From an uncultured Clostridia bacterium (GTDB lineage Bacteria > Bacillota > Clostridia > Christensenellales > Borkfalkiaceae): 64,000 bases of DNA. This document shows positions 1 through 8,499 of this stretch, one piece after another (the stretch's first letter is position 1; each line of letters starts with the position of its first letter). The stretch is taken from contig CAKVPH010000008.1 in the NCBI GenBank assembly GCA_934796775.1, positions 29,002 through 93,001 of the forward strand, in the 5' to 3' direction. A program made the position numbers and the translations under genes. Under the pieces are notes generated by a model, which made no database searches, was not told the DNA's origin, and saw only the letters and a list, made by a program, of their open reading frames with translations.

Positions 1-138
1 GAGCAAATCCGCACTATAGATAAACGCCGTTTAAAAGAACGTATAGGTCTGTTATCGCCTCAAACTATGATGAAGGTTGACGACGCGCTTTTAATAAGCC
101 TTGGTTTTGCAAAGGAATACGACGCCAAAAAAGCGTAA
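1..138 (+). CDS. MazF/PemK-like endoribonuclease toxin, C-terminal fragment
   Basis: Frame 1 is open from the window edge to a TAA at 136-138 and gives the last 45 residues of a protein. The segment EQIRTIDKRRLKERIG, followed by a KVDDAL..SLGF helix, matches the conserved C-terminal part of MazF/PemK toxins, where 'QIRTIDKxRL' precedes the last helix. MazF cleaves mRNA at short sequence motifs and is neutralised by MazE; the antitoxin gene would lie upstream, outside the window. No terminator is obvious before the next promoter. Family assignment is from recognition of the C-terminal motif only, since the catalytic core is not visible. Confidence 0.72.
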   Translation, partial: EQIRTIDKRRLKERIGLLSPQTMMKVDDALLISLGFAKEYDAKKA

Positions 139-229
139 CACAAATATTTTTTAAGCAAAAACTAAAAATTATTTTTCGGCATTGCGCCTGCGATTTTGCG
201 CTTTGTAAAAAATTTTTTTAAAAAAAGTG

Positions 230-257
230 TTGACAAATCAAAATTAAGTGGTATAAT
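230..257 (+). promoter_or_regulatory. Sigma-A-type promoter of the Hsp20 gene
   Basis: TTGACA (230-235) and TATAAT (252-257) are both perfect consensus hexamers separated by 16 bp. The CIRCE element starts two bases after the -10 box, so repressor binding would cover the transcription start. Confidence 0.9.
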
Positions 258-258
258 G

Positions 259-285
259 TTAGCAGTCAATGAAAGAGAGTGCTAA
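259..285 (+). promoter_or_regulatory. CIRCE operator (HrcA binding site)
   Basis: The inverted repeat TTAGCAGTC (259-267), 9-bp spacer, GAGTGCTAA (277-285) matches the CIRCE consensus TTAGCACTC-N9-GAGTGCTAA with a single mismatch in the left arm. CIRCE is the operator of the heat-shock repressor HrcA, normally seen at groESL and dnaK operons. Its place directly after the -10 box makes this Hsp20 gene a likely member of the HrcA regulon. Confidence 0.93.
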
Positions 286-337
286 CACTCAAACAAGTTG
301 ATTGCTAAAAATAAAAAATATCAGGAGATTATATATT

Positions 338-751
338 ATGAAAAACTATCTTACAGAAAAAAACAATAACGGAAACTACTTATTCGACGATATGTTCAAC
401 GACTTTTTTAAACCCGTATTTTATAAAGACAACGCAGACTACATGGCTACCGACGTAAAAGAACACGAGCATAGCTATGAACTCGAAATCGATATGCCGG
501 GATATGATAAAAAGGATATTTCGGTTGATTTTGAAAAGGGTTATCTTACGGTAAGCGCGAAAAAAGAGCAGAAAAACAACGAAACCAAGTATTTAAGCCG
601 TGAAAGACGCAGCGTTTCAAGAAGAAGCTATTACGTTGGCGAAATCGACGAAAACGGCATCACCGCAAAATACGAAAACGGCGTTTTATCCATAAATTTG
701 CCTAAACGCGTAGAAGAAAAACCCGCTTCAAAGCGCATTGCCATTGAATAA
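338..751 (+). CDS. Small heat-shock protein, Hsp20/alpha-crystallin family
   Basis: This 137-residue protein has the usual Hsp20 size. It has a short N-terminal arm followed by an alpha-crystallin domain from about residue 30, with the typical 'ELEIDMPGYDKKDISVDFEKGYLTVSA' progression of strands and the near-C-terminal 'A.YENGVLSINLPK' motif. Hsp20 proteins are ATP-independent holdases that bind unfolding proteins in the cytosol. The ATG at 338 is preferred over an in-frame TTG at 302 because an AGGAG Shine-Dalgarno lies at 323-327. The gene is monocistronic, between its own promoter with CIRCE and a terminator at 809. HrcA regulation is inferred from the operator. Confidence 0.95.
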   Translation: MKNYLTEKNNNGNYLFDDMFNDFFKPVFYKDNADYMATDVKEHEHSYELEIDMPGYDKKDISVDFEKGYLTVSAKKEQKNNETKYLSRERRSVSRRSYYVGEIDENGITAKYENGVLSINLPKRVEEKPASKRIAIE

Positions 752-808
752 AAATCGACTTTTTAGCTTAAAAACTAAAAGCAGATTAAAACTAAATAAA
801 TAAAATTT

Positions 809-845
809 AAGCCGAAGCAAGTTGTTATTGCGTCGGCTTTTTTTG
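809..845 (+). terminator. Rho-independent terminator after the Hsp20 gene
   Basis: AAGCCGA and AGCAA pair with TTGC and TCGGCTT around a short loop, and the stem runs into a T-tract of about nine T at 838-845. Confidence 0.85.
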
Positions 846-847
846 TG

Positions 848-1060
848 TTGCTCCTATTTTTAAGGCAAATTTTTGTTTGCTTTGCTCCTTTTTAAGGCAA
901 TTTTTGTTTGCTCTGCGCCTGTTTTCAGGAATTTTTTTTGTTTGTTTTGCGCTTAATTTTCAGGCAATGTTTTGTTCCTTCGCGCCTGTTTTCAGAAATT
1001 TTTTGCTTGCTCTGCGCTTAATTTTCAGGCAATGTTTTGTTCCTGCGCGCCTTATAAATT
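848..1060. repeat. Degenerate tandem repeats in a 634-bp intergenic gap
   Basis: Between 752 and 1264 no convincing gene is seen. The segment 848-1060 consists of imperfect tandem units of about 65 bp. One unit runs about 916-982, and the next starts about 983 with the same order of blocks: GCGCCTGTTTTCAG, a T-run, GCTC/TTTGCGCTTAATTTT, then CAGGCAATGTTTTGTTCCT. Shorter variants lie upstream from 848. The one open frame across it codes only Phe/Leu/Ala-rich repeat translation and lacks a Shine-Dalgarno. Confidence 0.7.
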
Positions 1061-1264
1061 GCATTCAAGGTTGTTTTTGCACTGCGTTAAAGCTGTTTTA
1101 ATGCTATCTTTAATTGATTTTTGCGGCACGGCAATGTGAAAATTGTGTGTAAATTGATTTTTGCCCGGTAAGTGCTGAAAAAAGCGTTTTTAAGCATTTT
1201 TGCTACCTTAAAAATGCACATTTATATATAAATAAAGAAAAAAAACAAAACAGCGAAAAAAATG

Positions 1265-1293
1265 TTGACTTACTTTTCATAATATGTTAGAAT
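1265..1293 (+). promoter_or_regulatory. Promoter of the YwaF-ABC fusion operon
   Basis: TTGACT (1265-1270) and TAGAAT (1288-1293) are separated by 17 bp, with a leader of about 85 nt to the first start codon. A small hairpin, TCGGA (1365-1369) with TCCGA (1378-1382), presents the GGGAG Shine-Dalgarno in its 8-nt loop. Confidence 0.75.
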
Positions 1294-1385
1294 TGTGAAA
1301 AATAGGCATTCAAACGATGTGGTTGTGTAATTAAACTGCGTTTTTGGGAATGTAAAGTAGGCTATCGGACGGGAGAATCCGAAAA

Positions 1386-3623
1386 ATGTATTATTTAATA
1401 GCAATAGGGTGTGCGCTTGTATTCGGGGCGGCACTTTACGTAATCAATAAAAAATGCGGCAAAAATGCACTTGCCGGTAAAATAACGGCGGGAGTTCTGC
1501 TTTGCGTGTTTTTTGCAAGGTATTATTCGTATATCGAATATCCTATCGATAACGTGATAGGACTTTCGCAAGGGCCCGACGGGGCGGTTGCGACTGCTTT
1601 TTCGCTTCTTTCAATCTGGTTTACGGCGGCGGCTCTTTGCATACTGCTTTTAAAACCTTATTTTGAAAGCGTAAATACTCTCGGCATTCTTACAAAGTAT
1701 TTCTGTTTGCCGGCGTATATATTCGCCACCGCAATGGCGTATTTTAACATACGGCTTTTAATGGGACCGGATTATACACAAACGATGCATTTTTCGGCAA
1801 TAATGTACGCCGTAGAGTTGGGACTTGGGCTTGCGATAAGCGCAAGCGAATGGATGAAATATCCTAAGTTCGATAAACCGCAAAAGAGATGGTACACTCA
1901 GGTTATAGCACTTTTGGCAATGATAATCTGCGCTATGCCGTCTTATTCGTTACAGATATTTTTTGGTTTAGGTCCCGCAAGCTGGGTAGTGGACGATTTA
2001 ACCGTGACGCACAGATTATTTTTATACGCGGCGTTAATAATACCGGTCATCATATATTTTGCTCTTCGCGAAAAGGATTACGACGTAAGAAGGTTTGCGA
2101 TGACTTATATGTCCATTGCGCTGCTGATAACCTTCTGCACGCGTTACAAATACGATTCATTCTTAAAACCGTGGTCGTGGCCGCTTCACCTTTGCAATAC
2201 GGCGATGTTCGTAGTTCCGCTGTGTCTGGTGTTCAACATGAAAAGGTTGTTTTATTTCACCTATTTCATAAACGTAATGGGCGCGTTCTTTGCAATGGCA
2301 ATGCCTAATTACGACTCGGTAAACATCACGCAGTGGGCGCTTGTAAACTTCTGGGTAAACCATTATCCCGCATTTTTCATGCCGCTGTTGCTTGTTGCGC
2401 TAAGAATATTCGAAAGACCTAAAATAAAGCAATTCTATCATTCGATGACTGCGTTTTTCGTGTATTTCGTATTCGTACTCGTGTTAAACCCGTTGTTTGC
2501 AAATTTCGGACACGAAGTTGACTTCTTCTTTTTAAACAGCGACTTTATTCCCGAAAAATTCGGAACATGGGCAGAAAATATGTTTGCCATAACTGCAGAT
2601 ATAAATATAGGAAACATAAAACTTACGTTCCATCCGCTGTATCAGCTGGCGTTCTTCCTCGTGTATGTGGGAATAGCGTTCGGAATATGGTTCATATACG
2701 AGCAGTTCTTCCGCTTAGCGGACGCTCATTACGACATGCTTTTAAAAAAGAGAAAAATAAGACAGGACAAAATCGCACTCGCAAGTGCGCTTAACGGAAG
2801 GAGTATCGAACAACCTATGAATATAAAGGCGGGAACAAAGCTTGAACTTAAACATTTTTCAAAAAAATACGCAAGCAGTAAAACGTACGCGGTAAAGGAC
2901 GCAAATCTTATAGTAAACGGCGGCGAAATATTCGGCTTTTTAGGACCGAACGGCGCGGGTAAATCCACTATAATAAAGAGCATAGTGGGAATTCAGCCCA
3001 TAACCGAAGGAGCGATAGAAGTCTGCGGGTTTGACTGCGAAAAGCAACCCCGTCAGGCAAAAGCGCAGATAGGTTTCGTTCCCGATCATTATGCGCTTTA
3101 CGAAAAACTTACCGGTCGCGAATATATAAATTACATTGCGGACATATACGACGTTTCAAAAGAAGAACGCACCAAAAGAATTGACGAAATGGTATCGCTT
3201 TTCGAACTTGAAGGTTCGTTCGATTGTTCGATGAAAACATATTCGCACGGCATGAAACAAAAAATAACCATAATGGCGGCTCTCGTTCACAATCCGAGGC
3301 TCTGGATACTCGACGAACCTTTAACAGGACTTGATCCTAACAGTATCTTTCAGGTTAAAGAGTGCATGAGGCGTCACGCCGAAGCAGGTAATATAGTATT
3401 TTTCTCAAGCCACATAATCGACGTGGTAGAAAGAATCTGCGACCGTATAGCAATTATCAAAAAGGGAAAAATATTATGTGTAAAAACTATCGAAGAGATC
3501 GAGGCGATCTGTCCGCTTGAAGAGTTTTACATGAAAATGATAAACGACGAAGAATTTTCTTCGCGTATAATCGCCGAGCAAGAGCGTATAAACGGCGCGG
3601 CAACCGGTGAAGTCGGAGCGTAG
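1386..3623 (+). CDS. YwaF/TMEM164-like membrane domain fused to an ABC ATPase
   Basis: This 745-residue protein has two parts. Residues 1-450 contain about twelve hydrophobic segments. The part around residues 264-345, with WPLHLCNTAMF, an FxxYFINVMGAFFAM segment and NHYPAFFMPLL, resembles the YwaF/TMEM164 family (usually about 230-250 residues). Residues about 480-720 form a complete ABC ATPase: Walker A GPNGAGKST near 519, signature YSHGMKQK near 619, Walker B LWILDEP near 639, and H-loop SSH near 676. The only upstream signal is GGGAG in a hairpin loop, with correct spacing to ATG 1386. The next gene, an ABC permease, starts 5 bp downstream, so the ATPase probably drives it, while the N-terminal domain may be a second membrane subunit or a regulator. 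The fusion is seen directly; the role is inferred, and the substrate is unknown. Confidence 0.75.
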   Translation: MYYLIAIGCALVFGAALYVINKKCGKNALAGKITAGVLLCVFFARYYSYIEYPIDNVIGLSQGPDGAVATAFSLLSIWFTAAALCILLLKPYFESVNTLGILTKYFCLPAYIFATAMAYFNIRLLMGPDYTQTMHFSAIMYAVELGLGLAISASEWMKYPKFDKPQKRWYTQVIALLAMIICAMPSYSLQIFFGLGPASWVVDDLTVTHRLFLYAALIIPVIIYFALREKDYDVRRFAMTYMSIALLITFCTRYKYDSFLKPWSWPLHLCNTAMFVVPLCLVFNMKRLFYFTYFINVMGAFFAMAMPNYDSVNITQWALVNFWVNHYPAFFMPLLLVALRIFERPKIKQFYHSMTAFFVYFVFVLVLNPLFANFGHEVDFFFLNSDFIPEKFGTWAENMFAITADINIGNIKLTFHPLYQLAFFLVYVGIAFGIWFIYEQFFRLADAHYDMLLKKRKIRQDKIALASALNGRSIEQPMNIKAGTKLELKHFSKKYASSKTYAVKDANLIVNGGEIFGFLGPNGAGKSTIIKSIVGIQPITEGAIEVCGFDCEKQPRQAKAQIGFVPDHYALYEKLTGREYINYIADIYDVSKEERTKRIDEMVSLFELEGSFDCSMKTYSHGMKQKITIMAALVHNPRLWILDEPLTGLDPNSIFQVKECMRRHAEAGNIVFFSSHIIDVVERICDRIAIIKKGKILCVKTIEEIEAICPLEEFYMKMINDEEFSSRIIAEQERINGAATGEVGA

Positions 3624-3628
3624 TAAAA

Positions 3629-5263
3629 ATGAAACACTTATATGCGCTCGTGATGATGCAGCTTAAAGATAAGCTTGATTTTTCGTTTTTAAAAACAAAG
3701 CAAAAGCTTATTTCAAAGATTGTATTCACCATTTTAAAATTTATAATAGTAGCCGCCGTTGCATACGGAATATTCAAGGTGCTGAACCTTCTCTTTTTTA
3801 ACTACGGTATCAAAAAAGAGCTTATGGTGTTTATTTTTGCGGTAATATTTTTTCTGTCGCTCATATCGTGTACGGTAGGGCTGATGAAAAATCTGTATTT
3901 TGCCGACGATAACAAAGTGCTTATAACTTTCCCCGTGAACGCAAACCTGATATTTATTTCGCGGCTTATAGTTTACTACATCTTTGAACTCAAAAGAAGT
4001 TTATTTTTAACCATTCCCATATTTATTGCGTTCGGAATAATGACTAAAATCACCGCACTGTATTATTTGTGGCTGGTAGTTGCTTTTGTGTTCATATCCG
4101 CGCTGCCCGTGCTGTTCGGCTCGCTTTTATCCATTCCCGCACTGTATATATACACGTTTATTAAAAAACGCGCGGCTTTAAAAGTAGGCATATACGTAAT
4201 TGCAATTGCGGCGGTCGTTTACGGGGCGGTAACATTAATAGGGCTTATTCCCACAAGCATAAACCTTATACAGCAAAAAGGCGAAATAACCGCGCACGTC
4301 AATAAATTTTTAATGGGTTGCAGAACGTACTGCTATCCCGTAAACTTTTTAACCACAATGCTTTGCGGAAACGAAAGCGGAATGACTTATAACATTTTCG
4401 TAAAGCAAGTACCCGTTTATTTCGGTGTTTTAGTTGCGCTTTTACTTATATTCTTCGTTTTGGCGTACTTTGTTTCAAGACCGCTTTTCTTCTCGATGAT
4501 GTCAAAAACTTTCGAGTTTGAAAAGATTCCGCCCAAAAAGGTTCAGACGGATAAAAAACGCAAAAAAAGTATTACTTTCTTCCGTGCGGAAATTATGAGC
4601 CTTATGCGTTCCGGTTTTGTGGGAACTTTTGTTGCAATGTATATAATCGTTCCCGTAATGATATATCTTTTAAACAAGATATTCGCCGCAATGGACACAA
4701 ATCTTTCGGGCGTATATATGGTTTATGCGTTCAACGTGCTTATCATGATATTGCCCATGCTCGCGTCAAACGCGCTTATAGCCACTATTTACTCGCGTGA
4801 CGGCAGGGCGGCTTACGTAACAAAAACCATGCCGCTTGATCCGCGCTTCCCGCTTGCGGTCAAAATTGCGCCTATGGCGGTGGCTTCCGCAATCTCGCTT
4901 GCAATAAGCGTAGTGGTATTTTCAAGATTTGTCGCGCTTACAACCGCAGAACTTATTTTGCTTAGCGTCGGACTTATAGGTATTCAGTGGGGACACATAA
5001 TGTGGAGCGCAATGCTCGATATCATGAACCCGCAAAACGAACAGTACGCAACGTTCGGCGAAATGACGGATAATCCTAACGAAAATTTTTCTACTATAAT
5101 CGCGTTCATAATCGCCGCGATTTACGCAGTTTATTCGTTCATATTGTTCCCTGAAGGCGTTACAAAAGCATGCGTAAAACTTTGCGCTATCGGCGTGGTG
5201 TTTGCCTGCACCTTAGCGTATATGTTCTTTACAAAAATCAAAGTTTACTATTTTGAAAAGTAG
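3629..5263 (+). CDS. ABC transporter permease, putative ABC exporter type
   Basis: This 544-residue integral membrane protein has about 12 hydrophobic segments: pairs near residues 30-75 and 100-175, then 190-215, 255-285, and a second cluster from 330 to the C-terminus. A soluble cytosolic stretch near residues 290-320 (KIPPKKVQTDKKRKKS) divides the two halves. It resembles large exporter permeases found next to ABC-2-like ATPases rather than binding-protein-dependent importers: there is no EAA loop and no binding protein nearby. It starts 5 bp after the ATPase fusion gene and 15 bp before the next gene, so these are one transcript. The substrate is not predictable from sequence. Confidence 0.75.
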   Translation: MKHLYALVMMQLKDKLDFSFLKTKQKLISKIVFTILKFIIVAAVAYGIFKVLNLLFFNYGIKKELMVFIFAVIFFLSLISCTVGLMKNLYFADDNKVLITFPVNANLIFISRLIVYYIFELKRSLFLTIPIFIAFGIMTKITALYYLWLVVAFVFISALPVLFGSLLSIPALYIYTFIKKRAALKVGIYVIAIAAVVYGAVTLIGLIPTSINLIQQKGEITAHVNKFLMGCRTYCYPVNFLTTMLCGNESGMTYNIFVKQVPVYFGVLVALLLIFFVLAYFVSRPLFFSMMSKTFEFEKIPPKKVQTDKKRKKSITFFRAEIMSLMRSGFVGTFVAMYIIVPVMIYLLNKIFAAMDTNLSGVYMVYAFNVLIMILPMLASNALIATIYSRDGRAAYVTKTMPLDPRFPLAVKIAPMAVASAISLAISVVVFSRFVALTTAELILLSVGLIGIQWGHIMWSAMLDIMNPQNEQYATFGEMTDNPNENFSTIIAFIIAAIYAVYSFILFPEGVTKACVKLCAIGVVFACTLAYMFFTKIKVYYFEK

Positions 5264-5277
5264 GAGGCGTTAAGAAT

Positions 5278-5691
5278 ATGAAAAAATCCGTAATTTTAAC
5301 GCTTATTGCAATTTATGCCGTATCCATATGCGTGGTCGGATATTTCGGGCTTAATGTAAGAATTTTAAATCCTACCGTTTATGCCGATACCGTTACCATA
5401 GATTACGTTTTATACGGCGATACTAAAATCGATTACAAAACCAACCAGAGCGGAAAATACGTCAGAATCAAGGATTATGACGAAGGTCAAAGCATAAAAA
5501 TCGTGTATACGGTAACCCCGCATGACGCAACAGATAAAAGCGTTACCTTTTCTTGCGATAAATCGCTGGCCGAAATTACCAAAGACGGAATAGTAACGCT
5601 CAACAAAAAAAAGATTATTTTAGACGTTACCGTAACCGTAGATGCCGCTCAGAACGTAAAAGACAAAATAAAAATACTTATCGGCTATTAA
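5278..5691 (+). CDS. Exported or membrane-anchored small protein with Ig-like fold
   Basis: A 137-residue protein with a Lys-Lys start and one hydrophobic segment (about residues 5-25) that may be a signal peptide or an anchor. The remainder is beta-rich and resembles a bacterial Ig-like domain: alternating strands with a central 'ATDKSVTFSCDKSLAEITKDGIVTL' stretch of the kind found in BIG2 repeats ('..V.WsSsn..vAtVd..G.vt'). AGGAGG lies 8-9 bp before the ATG. It is third in the ABC operon, so it is probably an extracytoplasmic partner of the transporter, but no function is known. Confidence 0.65.
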   Translation: MKKSVILTLIAIYAVSICVVGYFGLNVRILNPTVYADTVTIDYVLYGDTKIDYKTNQSGKYVRIKDYDEGQSIKIVYTVTPHDATDKSVTFSCDKSLAEITKDGIVTLNKKKIILDVTVTVDAAQNVKDKIKILIGY

Positions 5692-5711
5692 TCGGCGATT
5701 ACCCGATTTTT
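5690..5711 (+). terminator. Weak terminator-like hairpin at the operon end
   Basis: AATCGG (5690-5695) pairs with CCGATT (5703-5708), followed by only five T. It could partly separate the ABC operon from the downstream lipoprotein gene. Confidence 0.4.
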
Positions 5712-5751
5712 AGATATAAAGAAAAAAATTGTGATAAAAAGGAGATCTATC

Positions 5752-7965
5752 ATGAATTTCAGGAAAGTACTGATACTGATACTTACCGTTTTAACGGTAA
5801 CCTCGCTCAGCTTGTTTGTTGCCTGCCATAGAGATAACGACAATTCAAGCAGCAGCCAAAGCGGAGAAGTTACTCTCAGCAAAATAGAGTACGTTTCGGG
5901 TATTCCCGAAATGCTTGTAAGAGGAACTACACCCGACTATACCGAGCTTAAAATCAAAGCTACTTACAGCGATAATAAAACTGAAGAAATCGTTTACAAT
6001 GCAACCGATTTCAACGTGACCGTAGATACGAGCGTAAAAGCCGAATCCGTTCCCGTAACCATAGTTTATAAGGGCAAAACGGCTACGACAAACGTTAAAG
6101 TTGATTTTGAAATCGCCGCGGTCGGACAAGCCGAATTCGTTATTAACTACGAAAAAAATGTAGGCGAAAACTCCGTATTTAAGGATACTACAAAAGAGTA
6201 TGTAGTAGGCGCGTCAAACGCTTTCTATTACGTTCCCGTAGTAACCGTTCTCGATTCCGAAGTAAACCCCTATACTTTCGATAAATCGGGCGATTTTGAA
6301 ATCTTTGCAGAGGTTTATAAAAAGGTGGGCGGCGAGTATACGCTTTTAACCGATCCCGCAAGCGAAGTTGAAATCGACACCATGAACGCGTCGTTCAAGT
6401 TTGCTCCTGCAGCTATAGGCAACAGCTACAAATTAGTGGTTCGTCCTGCCGAACTTACAGACGAACAACTTGCCGAAGAAGACGGCGATTACTCAAAAGA
6501 ATTTTCTTTCCGCGTAGCCGACGCTTACAACGTTTACTCTGCCGCAGAACTTCTTTTATGGGATAACCGTACCGACGAAGACGGTCTTGCCGTAAAAGCG
6601 TTCAGAGAATCAAAAGGCGTAACCGTAGACGCAAATTCTTTAAAAGGACTTGCTCTTCATTGCGATTTATCACTCGGCAAAGACGATATAGCCCCTGAAT
6701 TCTTCTATGATCCCGAACGTGATCCTTCTGCTTTTGCAGGACTTTCAGCTGAAAGAAAGGAGCTTTTAAACGGTTCGCTTAAAGACTTCGAAGATTTAAT
6801 TTCGCGCATTCTCGGCGACGACGGTAAGTTTGATTTTGAAGGTAATTTCTATACTGTTTCCGTAGAAAAAATGCCTCTGGTAGTTTGGGAACACGATGCC
6901 GACAAAGCGTTTACCAAAAATCCCGAATCGGTTGTAAGCCATACAACGCTTTTAAGAATTCAGGGCAATTCAAGCAATAATTCTACAAATCATACCGAAC
7001 TTGGCACTGTTAACAACGCAAACTTTATAGGTAACTTAAACCGTCAGGACAGCGTATGGTCGGGCGGCTGCATCTTAATTAAAGCCGACGGCGCGGCTGT
7101 TGAAATGAACAACATCGTTGCAACCCGTTGGTATATAACCGCGTTCTCCGAAAAAAACAGCGATACTAACCACCTTGTTTTAAACAAAGTTACCTTCCGC
7201 GATAACTACAACTGTTTCATATACCTTTGGGGCGGAATAGTAAACATAAACGACAGTACTCTCCAAGGCGCAGGCGGTCCTGCAATCATAGCCGACCATG
7301 TCGATAGAAACTCTTCGGATTCGGGTAGAACCGGCAGCAAGGGTTGGCCAAGCGAAATCAACGTTAATGCAAGTTCTTTAATTGAATCCGTAGTTACCGG
7401 ACAAGAAGGTTGGTTTGCAGAATTTAACGCTCAGTCCGCTGCAGCTCAGATAGTTGCTATGGATGAATTGTTTAAGCCGTTTGGCCGTACTTTCACTATA
7501 GGGACTAAGAGTGTTACCGTAAACGGTAAAGAGGAAACTTATAAAACGATTAACCTTGTAGCTATATTTAAGGATTCCGAAGCCTCAGGCATGACCTTTA
7601 CCAAAATCAGCGGTAAGGCAAAAATCGGCGGCGGCGACAACGCTCACGTTCTCGATTACGATAATCAATATACCGCAGGAGTTCTTGATGCATTTAAAGG
7701 CTCCGGAGCGCCCATAATTCAAAGTTCTTTAGCCGGTATAATAGCTTATATGGGTAACGACAGCAATGGTATTCCCCAAATAGCAGAACCTTTAAAAACA
7801 GGCTCTACGGCTATTGATTTTATGGCAACTGTTCAGGATCCTTCAAAACATCCGCAGATATTCAAAGATACCGGATATCTTAACTTGTTCTACGGCGACA
7901 AAGGCGTGAACAACGACGGATATATGGGAATAATACTCGGTAATTACAGAGCTTTAAAAGTTTAA
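5752..7965 (+). CDS. Large surface lipoprotein with N-terminal Ig-like domain
   Basis: This protein of 737 residues starts at the ATG at 5752. AAAAAGGAG at 5736-5744 fits this start, and a GTG 21 bp upstream overlaps that site. A lipoprotein signal peptide ends in LFVAC, with Cys25 as the lipidated residue, followed by an Asn/Ser-rich linker. Residues about 45-115 look like a bacterial Ig-like domain (tyrosine-rich strands, 'TYSDNKTEEI', 'VTIVYKGKTATTNVKV'). The C-terminal half contains short repeated Asn/Gly turns ('LRIQGNSS', 'NANFIGNL', 'VNINDSTLQGAGGPAI') of the kind seen in right-handed beta-helix proteins. It may be a binding or scaffold lipoprotein for the ABC operon or for the glycan locus; there is no catalytic signature, and function is unknown. 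Confidence 0.7.
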   Translation: MNFRKVLILILTVLTVTSLSLFVACHRDNDNSSSSQSGEVTLSKIEYVSGIPEMLVRGTTPDYTELKIKATYSDNKTEEIVYNATDFNVTVDTSVKAESVPVTIVYKGKTATTNVKVDFEIAAVGQAEFVINYEKNVGENSVFKDTTKEYVVGASNAFYYVPVVTVLDSEVNPYTFDKSGDFEIFAEVYKKVGGEYTLLTDPASEVEIDTMNASFKFAPAAIGNSYKLVVRPAELTDEQLAEEDGDYSKEFSFRVADAYNVYSAAELLLWDNRTDEDGLAVKAFRESKGVTVDANSLKGLALHCDLSLGKDDIAPEFFYDPERDPSAFAGLSAERKELLNGSLKDFEDLISRILGDDGKFDFEGNFYTVSVEKMPLVVWEHDADKAFTKNPESVVSHTTLLRIQGNSSNNSTNHTELGTVNNANFIGNLNRQDSVWSGGCILIKADGAAVEMNNIVATRWYITAFSEKNSDTNHLVLNKVTFRDNYNCFIYLWGGIVNINDSTLQGAGGPAIIADHVDRNSSDSGRTGSKGWPSEINVNASSLIESVVTGQEGWFAEFNAQSAAAQIVAMDELFKPFGRTFTIGTKSVTVNGKEETYKTINLVAIFKDSEASGMTFTKISGKAKIGGGDNAHVLDYDNQYTAGVLDAFKGSGAPIIQSSLAGIIAYMGNDSNGIPQIAEPLKTGSTAIDFMATVQDPSKHPQIFKDTGYLNLFYGDKGVNNDGYMGIILGNYRALKV

Positions 7966-7980
7966 TTACGTTAAACAAAA

Positions 7981-8010
7981 AAAGGACTGCCTTAAAAAAG
8001 GCGGTCCTTT
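7981..8010. terminator. Terminator-like hairpin after the lipoprotein gene
   Basis: AAAGGACTGCC pairs with GGCGGTCCTTT across a loop of eight bases. The stem is strong, but only three T follow on the plus strand. Confidence 0.6.
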
Positions 8011-8107
8011 AAAAATGAGTTTAAATAATAAGGTAATATATGATTAGGTGTACGGCGAAGAACGTTTTAAAATGCTTTTGGTAGTCGTATTTAAAAAAAA
8101 CAAAAAT

Positions 8108-8139
8108 CGGGGTAACGTCAAACTTACCCCGTTTTTTTT
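8108..8139 (+). terminator. Rho-independent terminator
   Basis: CGGGGTAA (8108-8115) pairs perfectly with TTACCCCG (8124-8131) and is followed by eight T. It lies 140 bp after the previous gene, which leaves room for a short transcript of its own. The only reading frame seen is 14 codons long, starting near 8040 with AAGG in front, and I do not call it. Confidence 0.85.
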
Positions 8140-8438
8140 ATGCTTTAAAACGTCCGTTTATTGTTTTTTGCATGCGCAAAAACACTCACCGCAAAGGCAG
8201 TCGTAAATGTGGTTGCGCTTGCCCGGTTTTGTATTTTAAAAAACTCATTCAAGCAAAAAATTAAAACGTTTCTTTATTTTTTTACATATTCAAAAACTTA
8301 GTTTTACAAAGAATAAAAAAATAATGATAATTTTAAAATCGTAGATAAAACCTATGATTTTTTTATTTTTACGCTTAAAAAATCATTGTTTTAAATTTTT
8401 TCACCTTAAAAAAACAAAGTTATATTACTTTTTTGATA
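8140..8438. other. AT-rich gap without a supported gene
   Basis: No gene is supported here. A hairpin with AAAATCGTAG (8335-8344) against CTATGATTTT (8352-8361), one G-T pair and a T-run to 8364, looks like another terminator. On the minus strand, 8160-8225 reads as a Cys-rich stretch (DCLCGECFCAC) that ends in a stop but has no start codon. Confidence 0.5.
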
Positions 8439-8467
8439 TTTACAACTGCTTTAAAGTATGGTATAAA
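8439..8467 (+). promoter_or_regulatory. Likely promoter of the carbohydrate locus
   Basis: TTTACA (8439-8444) and TATAAA (8462-8467) are 17 bp apart, 33 bp before the esterase start. An overlapping TTGATA at 8433 has a spacing of 23 bp and is too far. Confidence 0.6.
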
Positions 8468-8499
8468 ATAACCGAACACAAAAAGAGGCGATTATTCAA

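Noticed and set aside
302..337. A TTG start that extends the Hsp20 protein by 12 residues
   Set aside because: The ATG at 338 has a proper AGGAG; the extension lies in the leader downstream of CIRCE.
877..1101. A 74-codon frame rich in Phe and Leu
   Set aside because: It is a read-through of tandem repeats without a ribosome site.
8160..8225. Cys-rich minus-strand peptide (DCLCGECFCAC)
   Set aside because: No start codon in frame, only about 22 codons, and a stop just upstream.
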